A stretch of DNA of 64,000 nt from the NCBI GenBank assembly GCA_012728115.1, contig JAAYFS010000023.1:1-64000 (forward strand). Direction: 5' to 3'. Every line of letters starts with the position of its first letter. The first letter of the stretch is position 1. The notes beneath the pieces were generated by a model, which saw nothing but the letters and a program-made list of their open reading frames with translations, was not told the origin of the DNA and searched no databases. Source of the stretch: Bacillota bacterium (GTDB lineage: Bacteria > Bacillota > Limnochordia > Darwinibacteriales > JAAYFS01). Shown piece after piece: positions 9,054 to 16,995 of the stretch. Position numbers and translations under genes: made by a program.

Positions 9054-10334
9054 TTACTTAATCGCCTGAAATGCTTGTTCCAAATCTTCGATCAGATCGT
9101 CTATATGTTCAATTCCTACCGATAGTCGAATAAGGTCATCCTTTACGCCAGAAGCCTTCAATTCCTCCTCGCTTAGTTGTTGATGCGTTGTGCTAGCTGG
9201 GTGGATAATTAAGCTTTTTGCATCGCCAACATTAGCTAAGTGCGACCACAGTTTTACGCTATTAATGAACTTAGCCCCAGCGCTACGACCGCCTTTGATA
9301 CCAAAGACTACAACAGAACCTGCTCCATTAGGTAAGTATTTCTTCGCTAATTCTCTTGAAGGATGATCCTCTAACTCAGGGTACAGAACCCAACTTACAT
9401 CTTCGTGTTGTTGTAGATAGGAAACGATCTTTCTTGCATTTGCTACGTGTTCCTTCATTCTAACATGAAGCGATTCCAATCCCAAAGCCAATTGAAATGC
9501 ACTAAAGGGGCTGATGCACGAACCTAGATCCCTTAAAAGCTGGACACGTGCCTTAACAATATACGCTTGTTCCTTTAGGTCTTCAGCATACACGATTCCG
9601 TGATAGCTTCGATCTGGTACATTGAATTCTGGAAAACGAGGAGAACTCCAATCAAATTTTCCAGCATCTACAATAACACCACCGAGTGTGGTTCCGTTTC
9701 CGCCTATCCATTTGGTAGCGGAATGAATAACAATATCCGCGCCATATTCTATCGGTCTGCATAAATATGGGGTAGCAAATGTATTATCTACAATTAAAGG
9801 AATTCCCGCATTATGAGCAATGTCTGCTAAAGTTTCGATATCAGCGACAATCAAACTAGGATTTCCAATAGTTTCTACAAAAACTGCTTTTGTTTTATCA
9901 TTAATAGCAGCTTTAAGCTCATTGATGTTTGAACAATCCACAAACTTAGTTGTTATACCGTACTTTGGCAAGGTTACCGAAAAAAGATTGTAAGTCCCTC
10001 CATAAAGGTTGGTATCGGCTATAATTTCATCGCCACTACCTGCAATGTTTAAAATAGCTGTGGTAATCGCAGCCATCCCACTGCTGAGGGCAAGACTACC
10101 AACACCACCCTCGACTAAAGCCATCCGTTCCTCAAAAACAGTTACCGTCGGATTGTGTATTCTACTATAGATATATCCTGGCTCTTTAAGAGCAAAAAGA
10201 TTAGCTGCATGGTCAGTGTTATCAAAAGAAAAGGCATTAGATAAATAGATTGGCAATGATCGAGCCTTTGTAACTGGATCGGAATTGAGTCCTCCATGAA
10301 CACTCAGAGTTTCTAAACGATATTTTTGAGTCAT
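9054..10334 (-). CDS. metY: O-acetylhomoserine sulfhydrylase / aminocarboxypropyltransferase
   Basis: A PLP enzyme of 426 residues in the Cys/Met metabolism family. It makes homocysteine from O-acetylhomoserine and sulfide. Visible features are the SVHGG start, YSRIHNPTV, the SSGMAA cofactor loop, VDNTFATPY and SATKW with the PLP lysine at about residue 208. The length and the extra segment with PRFPEFNVPDRSYHG are typical of MetY rather than MetB/MetC. AGGAGGG precedes the ATG. A SAM-I riboswitch 160 nt upstream indicates repression when S-adenosylmethionine is plentiful, which fits a methionine-synthesis role. Confidence 0.95.
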   Translation of the reverse strand: MTQKYRLETLSVHGGLNSDPVTKARSLPIYLSNAFSFDNTDHAANLFALKEPGYIYSRIHNPTVTVFEERMALVEGGVGSLALSSGMAAITTAILNIAGSGDEIIADTNLYGGTYNLFSVTLPKYGITTKFVDCSNINELKAAINDKTKAVFVETIGNPSLIVADIETLADIAHNAGIPLIVDNTFATPYLCRPIEYGADIVIHSATKWIGGNGTTLGGVIVDAGKFDWSSPRFPEFNVPDRSYHGIVYAEDLKEQAYIVKARVQLLRDLGSCISPFSAFQLALGLESLHVRMKEHVANARKIVSYLQQHEDVSWVLYPELEDHPSRELAKKYLPNGAGSVVVFGIKGGRSAGAKFINSVKLWSHLANVGDAKSLIIHPASTTHQQLSEEELKASGVKDDLIRLSVGIEHIDDLIEDLEQAFQAIK

Positions 10335-10503
10335 ATTTGCCCTCCTGTAAGTATATTATCTTTCAATTTACTCTAACTAGCTTGCCTCTCATTTCGTTCC
10401 CCGTTCTGGCTGTCGCCCTCCTCTATTTCCGACTAACCTGAGTATTGTACTAGGGTTTAAGGTATTCTCTTTCAAATTTCCTGCCCCAGCTTGATAATTA
10501 AAA

Positions 10504-10650
10504 AGCCTCATCTATAAAGAGAGGCTGAAATAAACGTCTCCCTTATCTTTCAGAGTAAATTTGCTCTGCAGGAATTAGCACCTTTCCAAACCTTTGTTTG
10601 GAGGTTGCTGGGTGTCATCGGGCCCGTCCCTCGACCTCTCTTGATAAGTT
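10504..10650 (-). promoter_or_regulatory. SAM-I (S-box) riboswitch with transcription terminator
   Basis: Read leftward from 10650, CTTATCAAGAGAGG opens the aptamer. GGGACGGGCCCGATGA, CACCCAGCAACC, AAGGTGCTAATTCC and finally GATAAG closing P1 at about 10543 follow. These are the hallmark S-box segments. Downstream, AGCCTC/GAGGCT (10526-10504) with a T-run forms the expression platform terminator. Binding of SAM should stop transcription before metY. The remainder of the leader, 10335-10503, shows only the metY ribosome binding site. Confidence 0.97.
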
Positions 10651-10693
10651 CTTTTTAATTATGTAGCTCAAGTCATTCTTGATATTTTCGTCT

Positions 10694-10722
10694 ATTCTAC
10701 CACGGATTAATTACCAATGCAA
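10694..10722 (-). promoter_or_regulatory. Promoter for the riboswitch-metY transcript
   Basis: On the minus strand TTGCAT (10722-10717), 17 nt and TAGAAT (10699-10694) precede the aptamer by about 40 nt, with a predicted start near 10687. Confidence 0.6.
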
Positions 10723-10738
10723 TACATAATTTTACTTT

Positions 10739-11500
10739 TTAATCCAATAAGAAAACTACCGCATGTTTGGAAAAGAAATCGTACTTATCGATCGCTGATA
10801 AAATCTCTCTAGCAGCCTCATCGCTTATGACCACCCCTGTTTTTGTCTCTCCTACTACTTTAATCCCTCGAACTACTAATGGACGAATATATGAAGATTC
10901 TTTTGAACCAATCGTTAATCGAGACAATAGACCAGTAGATAACTCGCGACCATACGAGACCACACCGAAATTTTGGACGTACTCATAATCGGTTGTAACA
11001 CCAGCATAAATCAGTTCACCCGATTCTGACCAGATCCTTGGGCTCATTCCACGTTTTAATCCTAAACCTCTTGCATCGATGATTAATCCTGAATACAATC
11101 TGTTTTGGTTAGCTACTGAAGTATCAACATTTTGTGATACCCTTTTTATATCAAAATGTTGGATTTGTAGCATCTCTGGTGTTCCGAAACTTAGTGTCGC
11201 TTTACTTACCCCAGGAGGACTCTTAAAGACAAAACTAAATTCTTCGGTTGACTCGACCACATGTCTCGTTCCCCCGTGAAGCATGTATGAATGTAGAACT
11301 GGTTTCTCTTCCTTAGTTACATAGGTGGTTATTAGAATAGGGGAATCAATATAATCTTTATCGAAGACTACCCTTATTTCGTATTCAGCTTGCGATTCTA
11401 ATAAAAAGCTCCTTTGTTCTTGATATGCGCACACGGGAGAAGCTGATAGCGCAAGTATGGTAATTACCAACATAAAAATAAATGCTTTGGCTTTCGTCAT
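10739..11500 (-). CDS. Secreted protein of unknown function
   Basis: About 253 residues with a clear N-terminal signal peptide (KAKAFIFMLVITILA, cleavage after VCA near residue 26). I do not recognise a named family for the whole chain. The C-terminal half contains YSGLIIDARGLGLKRGMSPRI and later PLVVRGIKVVGE; this pattern resembles segments in LPP20/FlgP-like envelope proteins of other bacteria, but the resemblance is loose. There is no lipobox, so it is probably exported free or is envelope-associated. GGAGGGG lies 7 nt before the ATG at 11500; a GTG one codon earlier is also possible. Single gene, divergent from the DUF624 gene. Confidence 0.75.
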   Translation of the reverse strand: MTKAKAFIFMLVITILALSASPVCAYQEQRSFLLESQAEYEIRVVFDKDYIDSPILITTYVTKEEKPVLHSYMLHGGTRHVVESTEEFSFVFKSPPGVSKATLSFGTPEMLQIQHFDIKRVSQNVDTSVANQNRLYSGLIIDARGLGLKRGMSPRIWSESGELIYAGVTTDYEYVQNFGVVSYGRELSTGLLSRLTIGSKESSYIRPLVVRGIKVVGETKTGVVISDEAAREILSAIDKYDFFSKHAVVFLLD

Positions 11501-11579
11501 CACAATTCCCCTCCAAATTCTTCCTAATTCGAAATTCGCTACCGCTTTAATGAATCCTGCAAAAATCAGGTTGCTTTTT

Positions 11580-11608
11580 TTGCATCCAACCTTTTAATCG
11601 GCTATAAT
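11580..11608 (+). promoter_or_regulatory. Sigma-A-type promoter of the DUF624 gene
   Basis: TTGCAT (11580-11585), 17 nt, TATAAT (11603-11608), then the ribosome binding site GAGGTGA and ATG at 11651. Confidence 0.7.
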
Positions 11609-11650
11609 TATTCTTATAAGCTTACACTAGAAACGTAGAGGTGATTTTTT

Positions 11651-12403
11651 ATGGATAGTAATTTTTATCGTGCAGCCGAATGGATCTCTCGTTTATTTCT
11701 TCTCAATATACTGTGGGTTGTTTTTACCATAGTAGGCTTGGGAATTTTCGGTTTCGGACCTGCAACTGCTGCAATGTTTGCGATAGTACGAAAATGGATA
11801 ATCACACCTCAAGAAGATTTTCCGTTATTTAAAACCTTCTGGGAAAACTACAAATCACGTTTTATTAGGGCTAACATTCTTACTTGGATGGTTGCCTTAA
11901 TGGGGCTCGTTTTTTATTATGATCTACGTTTCTTCCAAAATTACGAGGGCATTTTAGCGGACATTTTGTTATTAGGGGCATATGGTTTAATGCTCGCTTA
12001 TTACGCAATCGTTGTTCTCATATATCCTGTCTTCTCGCATTATGAAGCGACATATTTTCAATACATTAAAAACGCTCTTTTTATCGCGATAGCCTTTCCG
12101 ATTCGTTTACTAATGATGTTTTTGTGTTTAATAGCCGTTTTCTTCGCCTTTATATATTTTCCGCAGTTGTTTATGTTTTTTGTCGGTAGCTTGTCCGCTT
12201 TCGCCCTAATGTGGATAAGTTATGGTACCTTTGAAAAGATTGAAGCGAAAAAAAATGCCTATGCTCAAATCAGAGAAGGTTCTAAGAAGAATGATGGGAT
12301 GAAAAATACCGATGAGGATAGTACGCCTGTTGTAGCAGATAAGAACACTAAAGATGTAAACGTAGATACAGATAAAATAGATGAAGAAAGCACGATCGAA
12401 TAA
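11651..12403 (+). CDS. DUF624 (YesL-like) membrane protein
   Basis: A protein of 250 residues with about five hydrophobic helices in residues 15-200 and a charged, acidic cytoplasmic tail of about 45 residues. The N-terminal pattern (LLNILWVVFTIVGLGIFGFGPATAAMF and a following basic loop) is characteristic of DUF624/YesL proteins, which are often found beside carbohydrate transport genes. Here the next gene, convergent, is a GH4 glycosidase, a weak hint of a sugar connection. It has its own promoter and ends inside a terminator hairpin. No enzymatic role is known for the family. Confidence 0.8.
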   Translation: MDSNFYRAAEWISRLFLLNILWVVFTIVGLGIFGFGPATAAMFAIVRKWIITPQEDFPLFKTFWENYKSRFIRANILTWMVALMGLVFYYDLRFFQNYEGILADILLLGAYGLMLAYYAIVVLIYPVFSHYEATYFQYIKNALFIAIAFPIRLLMMFLCLIAVFFAFIYFPQLFMFFVGSLSAFALMWISYGTFEKIEAKKNAYAQIREGSKKNDGMKNTDEDSTPVVADKNTKDVNVDTDKIDEESTIE

Positions 12404-12419
12404 TTGATCGTGCTTTTTG
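12389..12419. terminator. Intrinsic terminator overlapping the DUF624 stop codon
   Basis: AGCACGATC (12389-12397) pairs with GATCGTGCT (12406-12414) and is followed by TTTTT. The TAA stop lies in the loop. It can also act leftward for the convergent GH4 gene. Confidence 0.9.
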
Positions 12420-12423
12420 TCTC

Positions 12424-13926
12424 CTATTCTGCTGCAGGACGCTGTTTTGCCTTATCAGCTTCAGCAGCATTCCTGGTTGCTTCTTCTCTATTTTTTGCCA
12501 TCTCTTCAACGGTTTTTACTGGTAAGCGAGCTGCCCCTTTATAATCCTTGGTCGGAATCAGATTGCCCGAAGCAAGTCTCCTCTTCGCTCGAGCGATCGC
12601 CTCTTTATACTGCGGTAACCATTGTTCTTGGGCTACGAGCATTTCATCCACTAGTTGCCATATTTCAGGTGGATTGCATACCGCACCAACTAATGGATCC
12701 ATCATCATCGCTTGACGAAGTAAGTAATCATCCCCATGAACTGCCGCTTCAACAGCTAACCTTTGGACGGAAATACTAGCATTACAAACAGCAGCACATC
12801 CAAGTGGCAACGAACCGATTCTCGGTATACTAATACCATTACGATCTACGTATCCTGGGACTTCAACAATCGCATCTTCTGGGAGATTATCGATAGTTTT
12901 TTGGTTTACCACATTGAAATGACCTCGGTACACTCTACCTGTTTCTAGCGCCTCGATAATATATGATCCATGTTCAGTTCCCCTATCATTTGGAGCATAC
13001 TTCATTGGCGGTTCTTTCAACCAGTTTGGAAAATCTGTTTCAAACCAATTTCGTCCTTCTTTACAAACTCTTAAGTAACCACCAGTTTCGCTGTTAATCC
13101 AGGTTCCTAAGTCAATCCAATTACTAACTTCTTCTAGACGTTTACGATACCAGGGTACGTATTCACTTAAATGGCCGTTGGATTCAGTACTGAAATACCC
13201 GAATCTTCTGAGCATATCGATGCGTACTTTTTCAGTCTTACTGTACTCGGGATGATTTTCTAATGCCTCAAGTAGTTTAGAAGTGAGATCCTCGCCTTTA
13301 TGTTTGATTTGGATATACCAGGTTTGGTGATTAATTCCCGCACAGATTATATCCACTTCTTCAAGGGGAAGATTGAAAGCATCTGCAATTAATCGATGCC
13401 CACTTTGAACTCCATGACATAATCCGATAGTCTTTACCCCACCGTATTTATTACATGCCCATGTGATCATCGCGTTAGGGTTAGCATAGTTAAATAGGAT
13501 ACAGCCAGGTTCACTAACCTCTCTAATATCCTTACAAAAGTCTAGAATCGCTGGAATACCACGCTGGCCATACATAATTCCACCAGCACAAAGGGTGTCA
13601 CCAACACATTGATCAATCCCATATTTTAACGGAATATCGATATCTAATTCAAAAGCCTCTAAACCACCAATTCTAACCACATTGAAAACATAACGTGCAT
13701 CTTTAAGAGCCTCTTGTCTATCGGTAGTCGCCTGAATTTTAATACTCAAACCGTTTTCATCAATATCACGTTGACATAATTGAGTGACCATGCTGAGATT
13801 TCGTTCGTTGATGTCAGTAAAAGCGATCTGAATACTCTTGAATTCTTCTACTGAAAGGAGATCCTTCACCAACTGTCTAGTAAAACCAATACTTCCAGCA
13901 CCAATAAACGCAACCTTAAATGACAT
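12424..13926 (-). CDS. Glycoside hydrolase family 4, alpha-galactosidase/alpha-glucosidase type
   Basis: A protein of 500 residues of the NAD+- and Mn2+-dependent GH4 family, which cleaves glycosides by a redox mechanism. The Rossmann motif GAGSIGF is at 9-15, the metal-binding CHGVQ has Cys170 and His171, and GINHQTW supplies His200. FNYANP and the alpha-galactosidase-like FGYFSTESNGHLSEY segment place it with MelA/AglA-type enzymes rather than 6-phospho-glycosidases. The sugar specificity cannot be read from sequence. AGGAGGGG lies before the ATG. No transport genes adjoin it. Confidence 0.92.
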   Translation of the reverse strand: MSFKVAFIGAGSIGFTRQLVKDLLSVEEFKSIQIAFTDINERNLSMVTQLCQRDIDENGLSIKIQATTDRQEALKDARYVFNVVRIGGLEAFELDIDIPLKYGIDQCVGDTLCAGGIMYGQRGIPAILDFCKDIREVSEPGCILFNYANPNAMITWACNKYGGVKTIGLCHGVQSGHRLIADAFNLPLEEVDIICAGINHQTWYIQIKHKGEDLTSKLLEALENHPEYSKTEKVRIDMLRRFGYFSTESNGHLSEYVPWYRKRLEEVSNWIDLGTWINSETGGYLRVCKEGRNWFETDFPNWLKEPPMKYAPNDRGTEHGSYIIEALETGRVYRGHFNVVNQKTIDNLPEDAIVEVPGYVDRNGISIPRIGSLPLGCAAVCNASISVQRLAVEAAVHGDDYLLRQAMMMDPLVGAVCNPPEIWQLVDEMLVAQEQWLPQYKEAIARAKRRLASGNLIPTKDYKGAARLPVKTVEEMAKNREEATRNAAEADKAKQRPAAE

Positions 13927-13962
13927 TTTACCCCTCCTAGAGCTTTTTGTTATCCTAGATCC

Positions 13963-14721
13963 TCAAATTCTTTTAATTTTAAGTGAACCAAAAATCAATT
14001 TGGAGTTTATTACTATCCGCGGAGGTAATACCTCTGGATCAACATCGCTACCTAAATTAGCAGGTTGATCAATAAGCGAGGTTCCCTTTAGGTAAAACGC
14101 CTTTTTTCCAAAGGAATCCACTCTACACAAAAGACCACGCGCTTCACCCCTTACGGCAATGTTCTCGGGCACTTCTACAACAACGGAGCCGAAAAACGCT
14201 TGTAGATCTAAGCGCATAAGTCTAAAGCCAATTTCATCCTCTTGAAAACTAACGATCGTTTTTCCAAAATAGGATTTAAAGGTACTATCGACCGTAAATG
14301 TTTTGGTGATTTCGTAGTTTTTTTTCCAAAACATCGTTCTAAAAATTTCTTCGCCAGTAAACGTAATCCATCGTATAACAATAATTCCTAGAATAATCGT
14401 AACAACTGGTAAAAGAATTAAAAAGTAATTCTGGAAAAATTGAAGTATCACAGATTGTTCTTCTACAATCAGAAACTCGATGTTTAAGATCAAAAAAATA
14501 ACACCGATCGTGATCATCACTAACCCGCTCAATCTACTGCTACGATCTTTATAAGCAAAGTAGTTTAATCCAGATGCGGAAATAATCAACGGCCAAAACC
14601 GAGCAACGAAGATTCCAGGTGTCATTTCAATAATCTTAAAATCATTAAGTAACCATACGATTAAAGTAAGTACTCCAAATCCAATAAAAATATCTCGCCA
14701 GGAAAGCTTAAATCTAATCAT
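13963..14721 (-). CDS. LiaF-like membrane protein
   Basis: A protein of 252 residues with four hydrophobic segments in residues 8-125 (the LiaF transmembrane-type domain) and a beta-rich C-terminal domain. That domain (SYFGKTIVSF, LDLQAFFGSVVVEVPENIAV, LIFGSLKI) matches the LiaF/VraT C-terminal family linked to cell-wall stress sensing. GAGGTGA precedes the ATG. A PspC-domain gene begins divergently 140 nt away, a common association in Firmicutes envelope-stress loci. No LiaRS-type two-component genes are nearby, so the signalling partner is unknown. Confidence 0.82.
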   Translation of the reverse strand: MIRFKLSWRDIFIGFGVLTLIVWLLNDFKIIEMTPGIFVARFWPLIISASGLNYFAYKDRSSRLSGLVMITIGVIFLILNIEFLIVEEQSVILQFFQNYFLILLPVVTIILGIIVIRWITFTGEEIFRTMFWKKNYEITKTFTVDSTFKSYFGKTIVSFQEDEIGFRLMRLDLQAFFGSVVVEVPENIAVRGEARGLLCRVDSFGKKAFYLKGTSLIDQPANLGSDVDPEVLPPRIVINSKLIFGSLKIKRI

Positions 14722-14860
14722 TGCTCATCACCTCGTTTATCTCCTATTATTCATTCTCTTTTACCATTCCAACTCCTTCAAAGATCACATAAACTTATTT
14801 CACCACATAGGATAATATGATATAATCGATTAGAAGAAATAAGGTGATTGGAGTGACATC

Positions 14861-15049
14861 ATGTACAAAAGATTACGCCGTTCTCCATACAAAAAAATCG
14901 GCGGAGTCTGTGGAGGCATTGCCGAATTTTTTGATTTAGATCCTACTATTATTCGTTTACTCTGGATAGCAGCTGTTTTATTTTTCGGTTCGGGCTTTTT
15001 CTTTTACATTATTTGCTGGATCGTAATTCCTGATAGTAACTCTTATTGA
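14861..15049 (+). CDS. PspC domain membrane protein
   Basis: A small protein of 62 residues consisting of a single PspC domain: the basic start MYKRLRRSPYKKIGGVCGGIAEFFDLDPTIIRLLW and one long transmembrane stretch ending in WIVIPD. PspC proteins act in phage-shock/envelope-stress responses at the membrane. GGAGTGA precedes the ATG, and a TATAAT at about 14821 could be its -10 box, without a good -35. It is divergent from the LiaF-like gene, consistent with a shared stress function. Confidence 0.9.
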   Translation: MYKRLRRSPYKKIGGVCGGIAEFFDLDPTIIRLLWIAAVLFFGSGFFFYIICWIVIPDSNSY

Positions 15050-15081
15050 AAAAATTCATATTTAGTTCAAGGGTAGAAAAT

Positions 15082-15130
15082 AAACTGCACCTCCACTTGT
15101 TTGACGAGTTAACAAATGGGGGTGCAGTTT
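15082..15130. terminator. Long terminator hairpin between pspC and tRNA-Asn
   Basis: AAACTGCACC at 15082-15091 pairs with GGTGCAGTTT at 15121-15130; further pairing inward (TTGTT/AACAA) makes a long stem. Read leftward it ends in TTTATTTTC, suiting the tRNA transcript; rightward it can end pspC. Confidence 0.75.
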
Positions 15131-15160
15131 CAATTTCCAGTATAAAGAAGGGTAAAAAAA

Positions 15161-15236
<76 letters not shown>

Positions 15237-15263
15237 CATTTATGACTAACACCTGCTACAATG

Positions 15264-15292
15264 ATATTAGCATCAAATAACATTCAGGTCAA
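15264..15292 (-). promoter_or_regulatory. Promoter of tRNA-Asn
   Basis: On the minus strand TTGACC (15292-15287), 17 nt and TAATAT (15269-15264), with the tRNA 5' end about 28 nt downstream of the -10. Confidence 0.75.
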
Positions 15293-15322
15293 GCCCTTTT
15301 TCATTTTTTTCTTTCGTCTGTG

Positions 15323-15349
15323 ACACTTTCCTATAAGAATCATATACTA
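15323..15349 (+). promoter_or_regulatory. Possible sigma-K-type sporulation promoter
   Basis: AC at 15323-15324, 16 nt, then CATATACTA at 15341-15349, which fits the CATANNNTA -10 of sigma-K. It lies about 50 nt before a LysM protein of spore-coat type. The motif is short and could be chance. Confidence 0.35.
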
Positions 15350-15397
15350 TATTAGCTTTTGGGCTGTTAGGAATTTCTTTAGAAGGAGGCTTTAAAC

Positions 15398-16504
15398 TTG
15401 GTTAATTCCAATGAGTATTACCCAGAATTAGAACGTTGTACAAATTGCCTTGAGCAATGTCCAGAGAATAGTTTCGCCTACATTGTATTACCAAATGACA
15501 CTCTCGAGATAATCGCCGAACGTTTTGGTATTTCTGTTGACGATCTTGTTAGGAATAATCCGAATCTGAATGAATTTGAGCAACTAGAAGTTTATAGTGT
15601 TATCTGTGTTCCCCAACGAAAACGCCAATGTGCTCCTGACACAGAAAACTATATCGTCCAGCCAGGAGATAGTTTGCAGTTACTAGCCGATGCTATGAAA
15701 CTCCCTTTAGAAGTAATATTTGAAATGAATCCAGATTTGCGAATTAGAGACGAACTATTTCCAGGCGAAATAATTTGCGTTCCTACAGATACAGCTGGTC
15801 ATGGCGTCGCCCAAGAACCACCACAGCCTATACCAGAAATCCCAGAACAAGACATGCCCGAGCCTGAAATACCCGAACCAGAATTGCCAGAACAAGAATT
15901 TCCAGAACCAGAGATCCCTGAAGAACCACGTCCAATTAATCCAGTCTATAATGATAGACGGCCAAAAAAACCACCACACAAAACGAATTGCCCACCCAAT
16001 ACTTTTCCTTATACTGTTCAAAAGGGCGATACCATGTTCTCGATAGCAAAACGTTTTAACGTACCATTACCAGCTTTGATCAAAGCAAATCCTCAAATTC
16101 CTAATCCGAATAAAATCTTTCCAGGGCAAATCGTCTGTGTCCCTAAAGATGAAAAACACAAATGTCCTCATGGTACCACACCTTACATTGTTCAACAAGG
16201 AGATACGATGTACCTAATTGCAAAAAGGTTCAACATAACTCTAAACGCTCTTATTGCAGCGAACCCTCAGGTTAAAGATCCAAACCTTATCTTCCCAGGA
16301 CAGGTACTATGTATTCCGAAATCAACCACTCCACCACCCTGCCCACCTGGAACATTTGAATACAAGGTAAAACCTGGAGACACAATGTTCTTTATCGCCC
16401 AGCGCTTCGGTATTAACTTAAACACTTTAATAGCGGCTAATCCGCAAGTAAAGAATCCAAACCTAATTTTTCCAGGGCAAATACTGTGCGTGCCAAAAAA
16501 ATAG
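15398..16504 (+). CDS. Five-LysM-repeat protein, probable spore coat/cortex-associated
   Basis: A protein of 368 residues with no signal peptide. It has five LysM repeats of about 45 residues: two divergent ones (about 27-72 and 84-129), a Pro/Glu-rich linker of repeated P-E-x-P units (about 138-185), then three near-identical repeats (about 203-248, 258-303, 315-360) sharing GDTM, IAKRF, ANPQ and FPGQ. The Cys residues at repeat borders recur. LysM binds peptidoglycan glycans. The missing export signal and a possible sigma-K promoter suggest a mother-cell spore protein like SafA. The start is TTG, with AGGAGG 8 nt upstream. The spore role is inferred. Confidence 0.85.
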   Translation: MVNSNEYYPELERCTNCLEQCPENSFAYIVLPNDTLEIIAERFGISVDDLVRNNPNLNEFEQLEVYSVICVPQRKRQCAPDTENYIVQPGDSLQLLADAMKLPLEVIFEMNPDLRIRDELFPGEIICVPTDTAGHGVAQEPPQPIPEIPEQDMPEPEIPEPELPEQEFPEPEIPEEPRPINPVYNDRRPKKPPHKTNCPPNTFPYTVQKGDTMFSIAKRFNVPLPALIKANPQIPNPNKIFPGQIVCVPKDEKHKCPHGTTPYIVQQGDTMYLIAKRFNITLNALIAANPQVKDPNLIFPGQVLCIPKSTTPPPCPPGTFEYKVKPGDTMFFIAQRFGINLNTLIAANPQVKNPNLIFPGQILCVPKK

Positions 16505-16541
16505 GGTTCAATAGTTAGAATCCCTCTCTCTTCTTTGATTA

Positions 16542-16594
16542 CTCCCGGATATTTCTGGTTATACTATCTTAGCAAACACCAAAATATCTGGGAG
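16542..16594 (+). repeat. Long imperfect inverted repeat reaching into a ribosome binding site
   Basis: CTCCCGGATATTT (16542-16554) pairs with AAATATCTGGGAG (16582-16594) with one G-U pair; TGGT (16556-16559) and ACCA (16578-16581) extend it to 17 bp around an 18-nt loop. The right arm contains the Shine-Dalgarno of the gene at 16607. A possible -10 box (TATACT) lies in the loop, so it could instead be a DNA operator. Confidence 0.7.
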
Positions 16595-16606
16595 GTATTA
16601 CATATT

Positions 16607-16846
16607 ATGGCTATCTCAGCGGAAATTTCACTTTATCCAGTTAACTCAAGAGAATTAGATCATGATCTTTTGAACTCAACGACAGCCTTTCGGGATTACG
16701 ATTTTCATTACGATTTTGGTTCCTTACGAACTCAAGTCTTTGGTGAACCTGATGAAATTTGGAACACTCTTCGTTCGCTTTTTGAACAAGCGCAAGTTGC
16801 CGATAACGAGGTTGTGATGGTTGTAACAATTTCTAACATGAGCTGA
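16607..16846 (+). CDS. Small thiamine-binding (YkoF/MTH1187-type) domain protein
   Basis: A protein of 79 residues. The start ISAEISLYPVNS and the end VVMVVTISN match the alternating beta strands of the YkoF/Thiamine_BP fold, a ferredoxin-like fold that binds the HMP/thiamine moiety as a dimer or tandem repeat. Only a single domain is present. The start is ATG at 16607, with GGGAGGT upstream. An earlier in-frame ATG at 16535 lies inside the inverted repeat region and lacks a ribosome binding site. No thiamine genes are nearby, so the ligand is inferred from family only. Confidence 0.75.
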   Translation: MAISAEISLYPVNSRELDHDLLNSTTAFRDYDFHYDFGSLRTQVFGEPDEIWNTLRSLFEQAQVADNEVVMVVTISNMS

Positions 16847-16911
16847 ATGCGCTGTAGCTGTGCTTAAGAAAAAACTGGACAAACCTTTCTTTATAAAAAC
16901 AAATCTTGATA

Positions 16912-16940
16912 TTGACTGTTTACTCAATAAGTGATATTTT
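16912..16940 (+). promoter_or_regulatory. Promoter of the FMN-binding protein gene
   Basis: TTGACT (16912-16917), 17 nt, TATTTT (16935-16940). The predicted start is near 16947, about 50 nt before the ATG. Confidence 0.7.
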
Positions 16941-16952
16941 GTTATTGGGTAA
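16920..16952. promoter_or_regulatory. Palindrome straddling the -10 box, putative operator
   Basis: TTACTCAATAA (16920-16930) and TTATTGGGTAA (16942-16952) are an inverted repeat matching at 10 of 11 positions, separated by 11 nt that include the -10 hexamer. This is the position expected for a repressor site. The regulator is unknown. Confidence 0.5.
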
Positions 16953-16995
16953 GGTTGGTGAAGGAAATCACTATTTCGATAGGAGGTAATTACTT

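Noticed and set aside
12417..12779. Plus-strand frame opposite the GH4 gene
   Set aside because: Antisense shadow; no ribosome binding site, and the GH4 motifs on the other strand are unambiguous.
15830..15960. Tandem repeat in the Pro/Glu linker read as a possible repeat element
   Set aside because: It is an in-frame protein linker repeat of the LysM gene, with codon variation, not a DNA repeat element.
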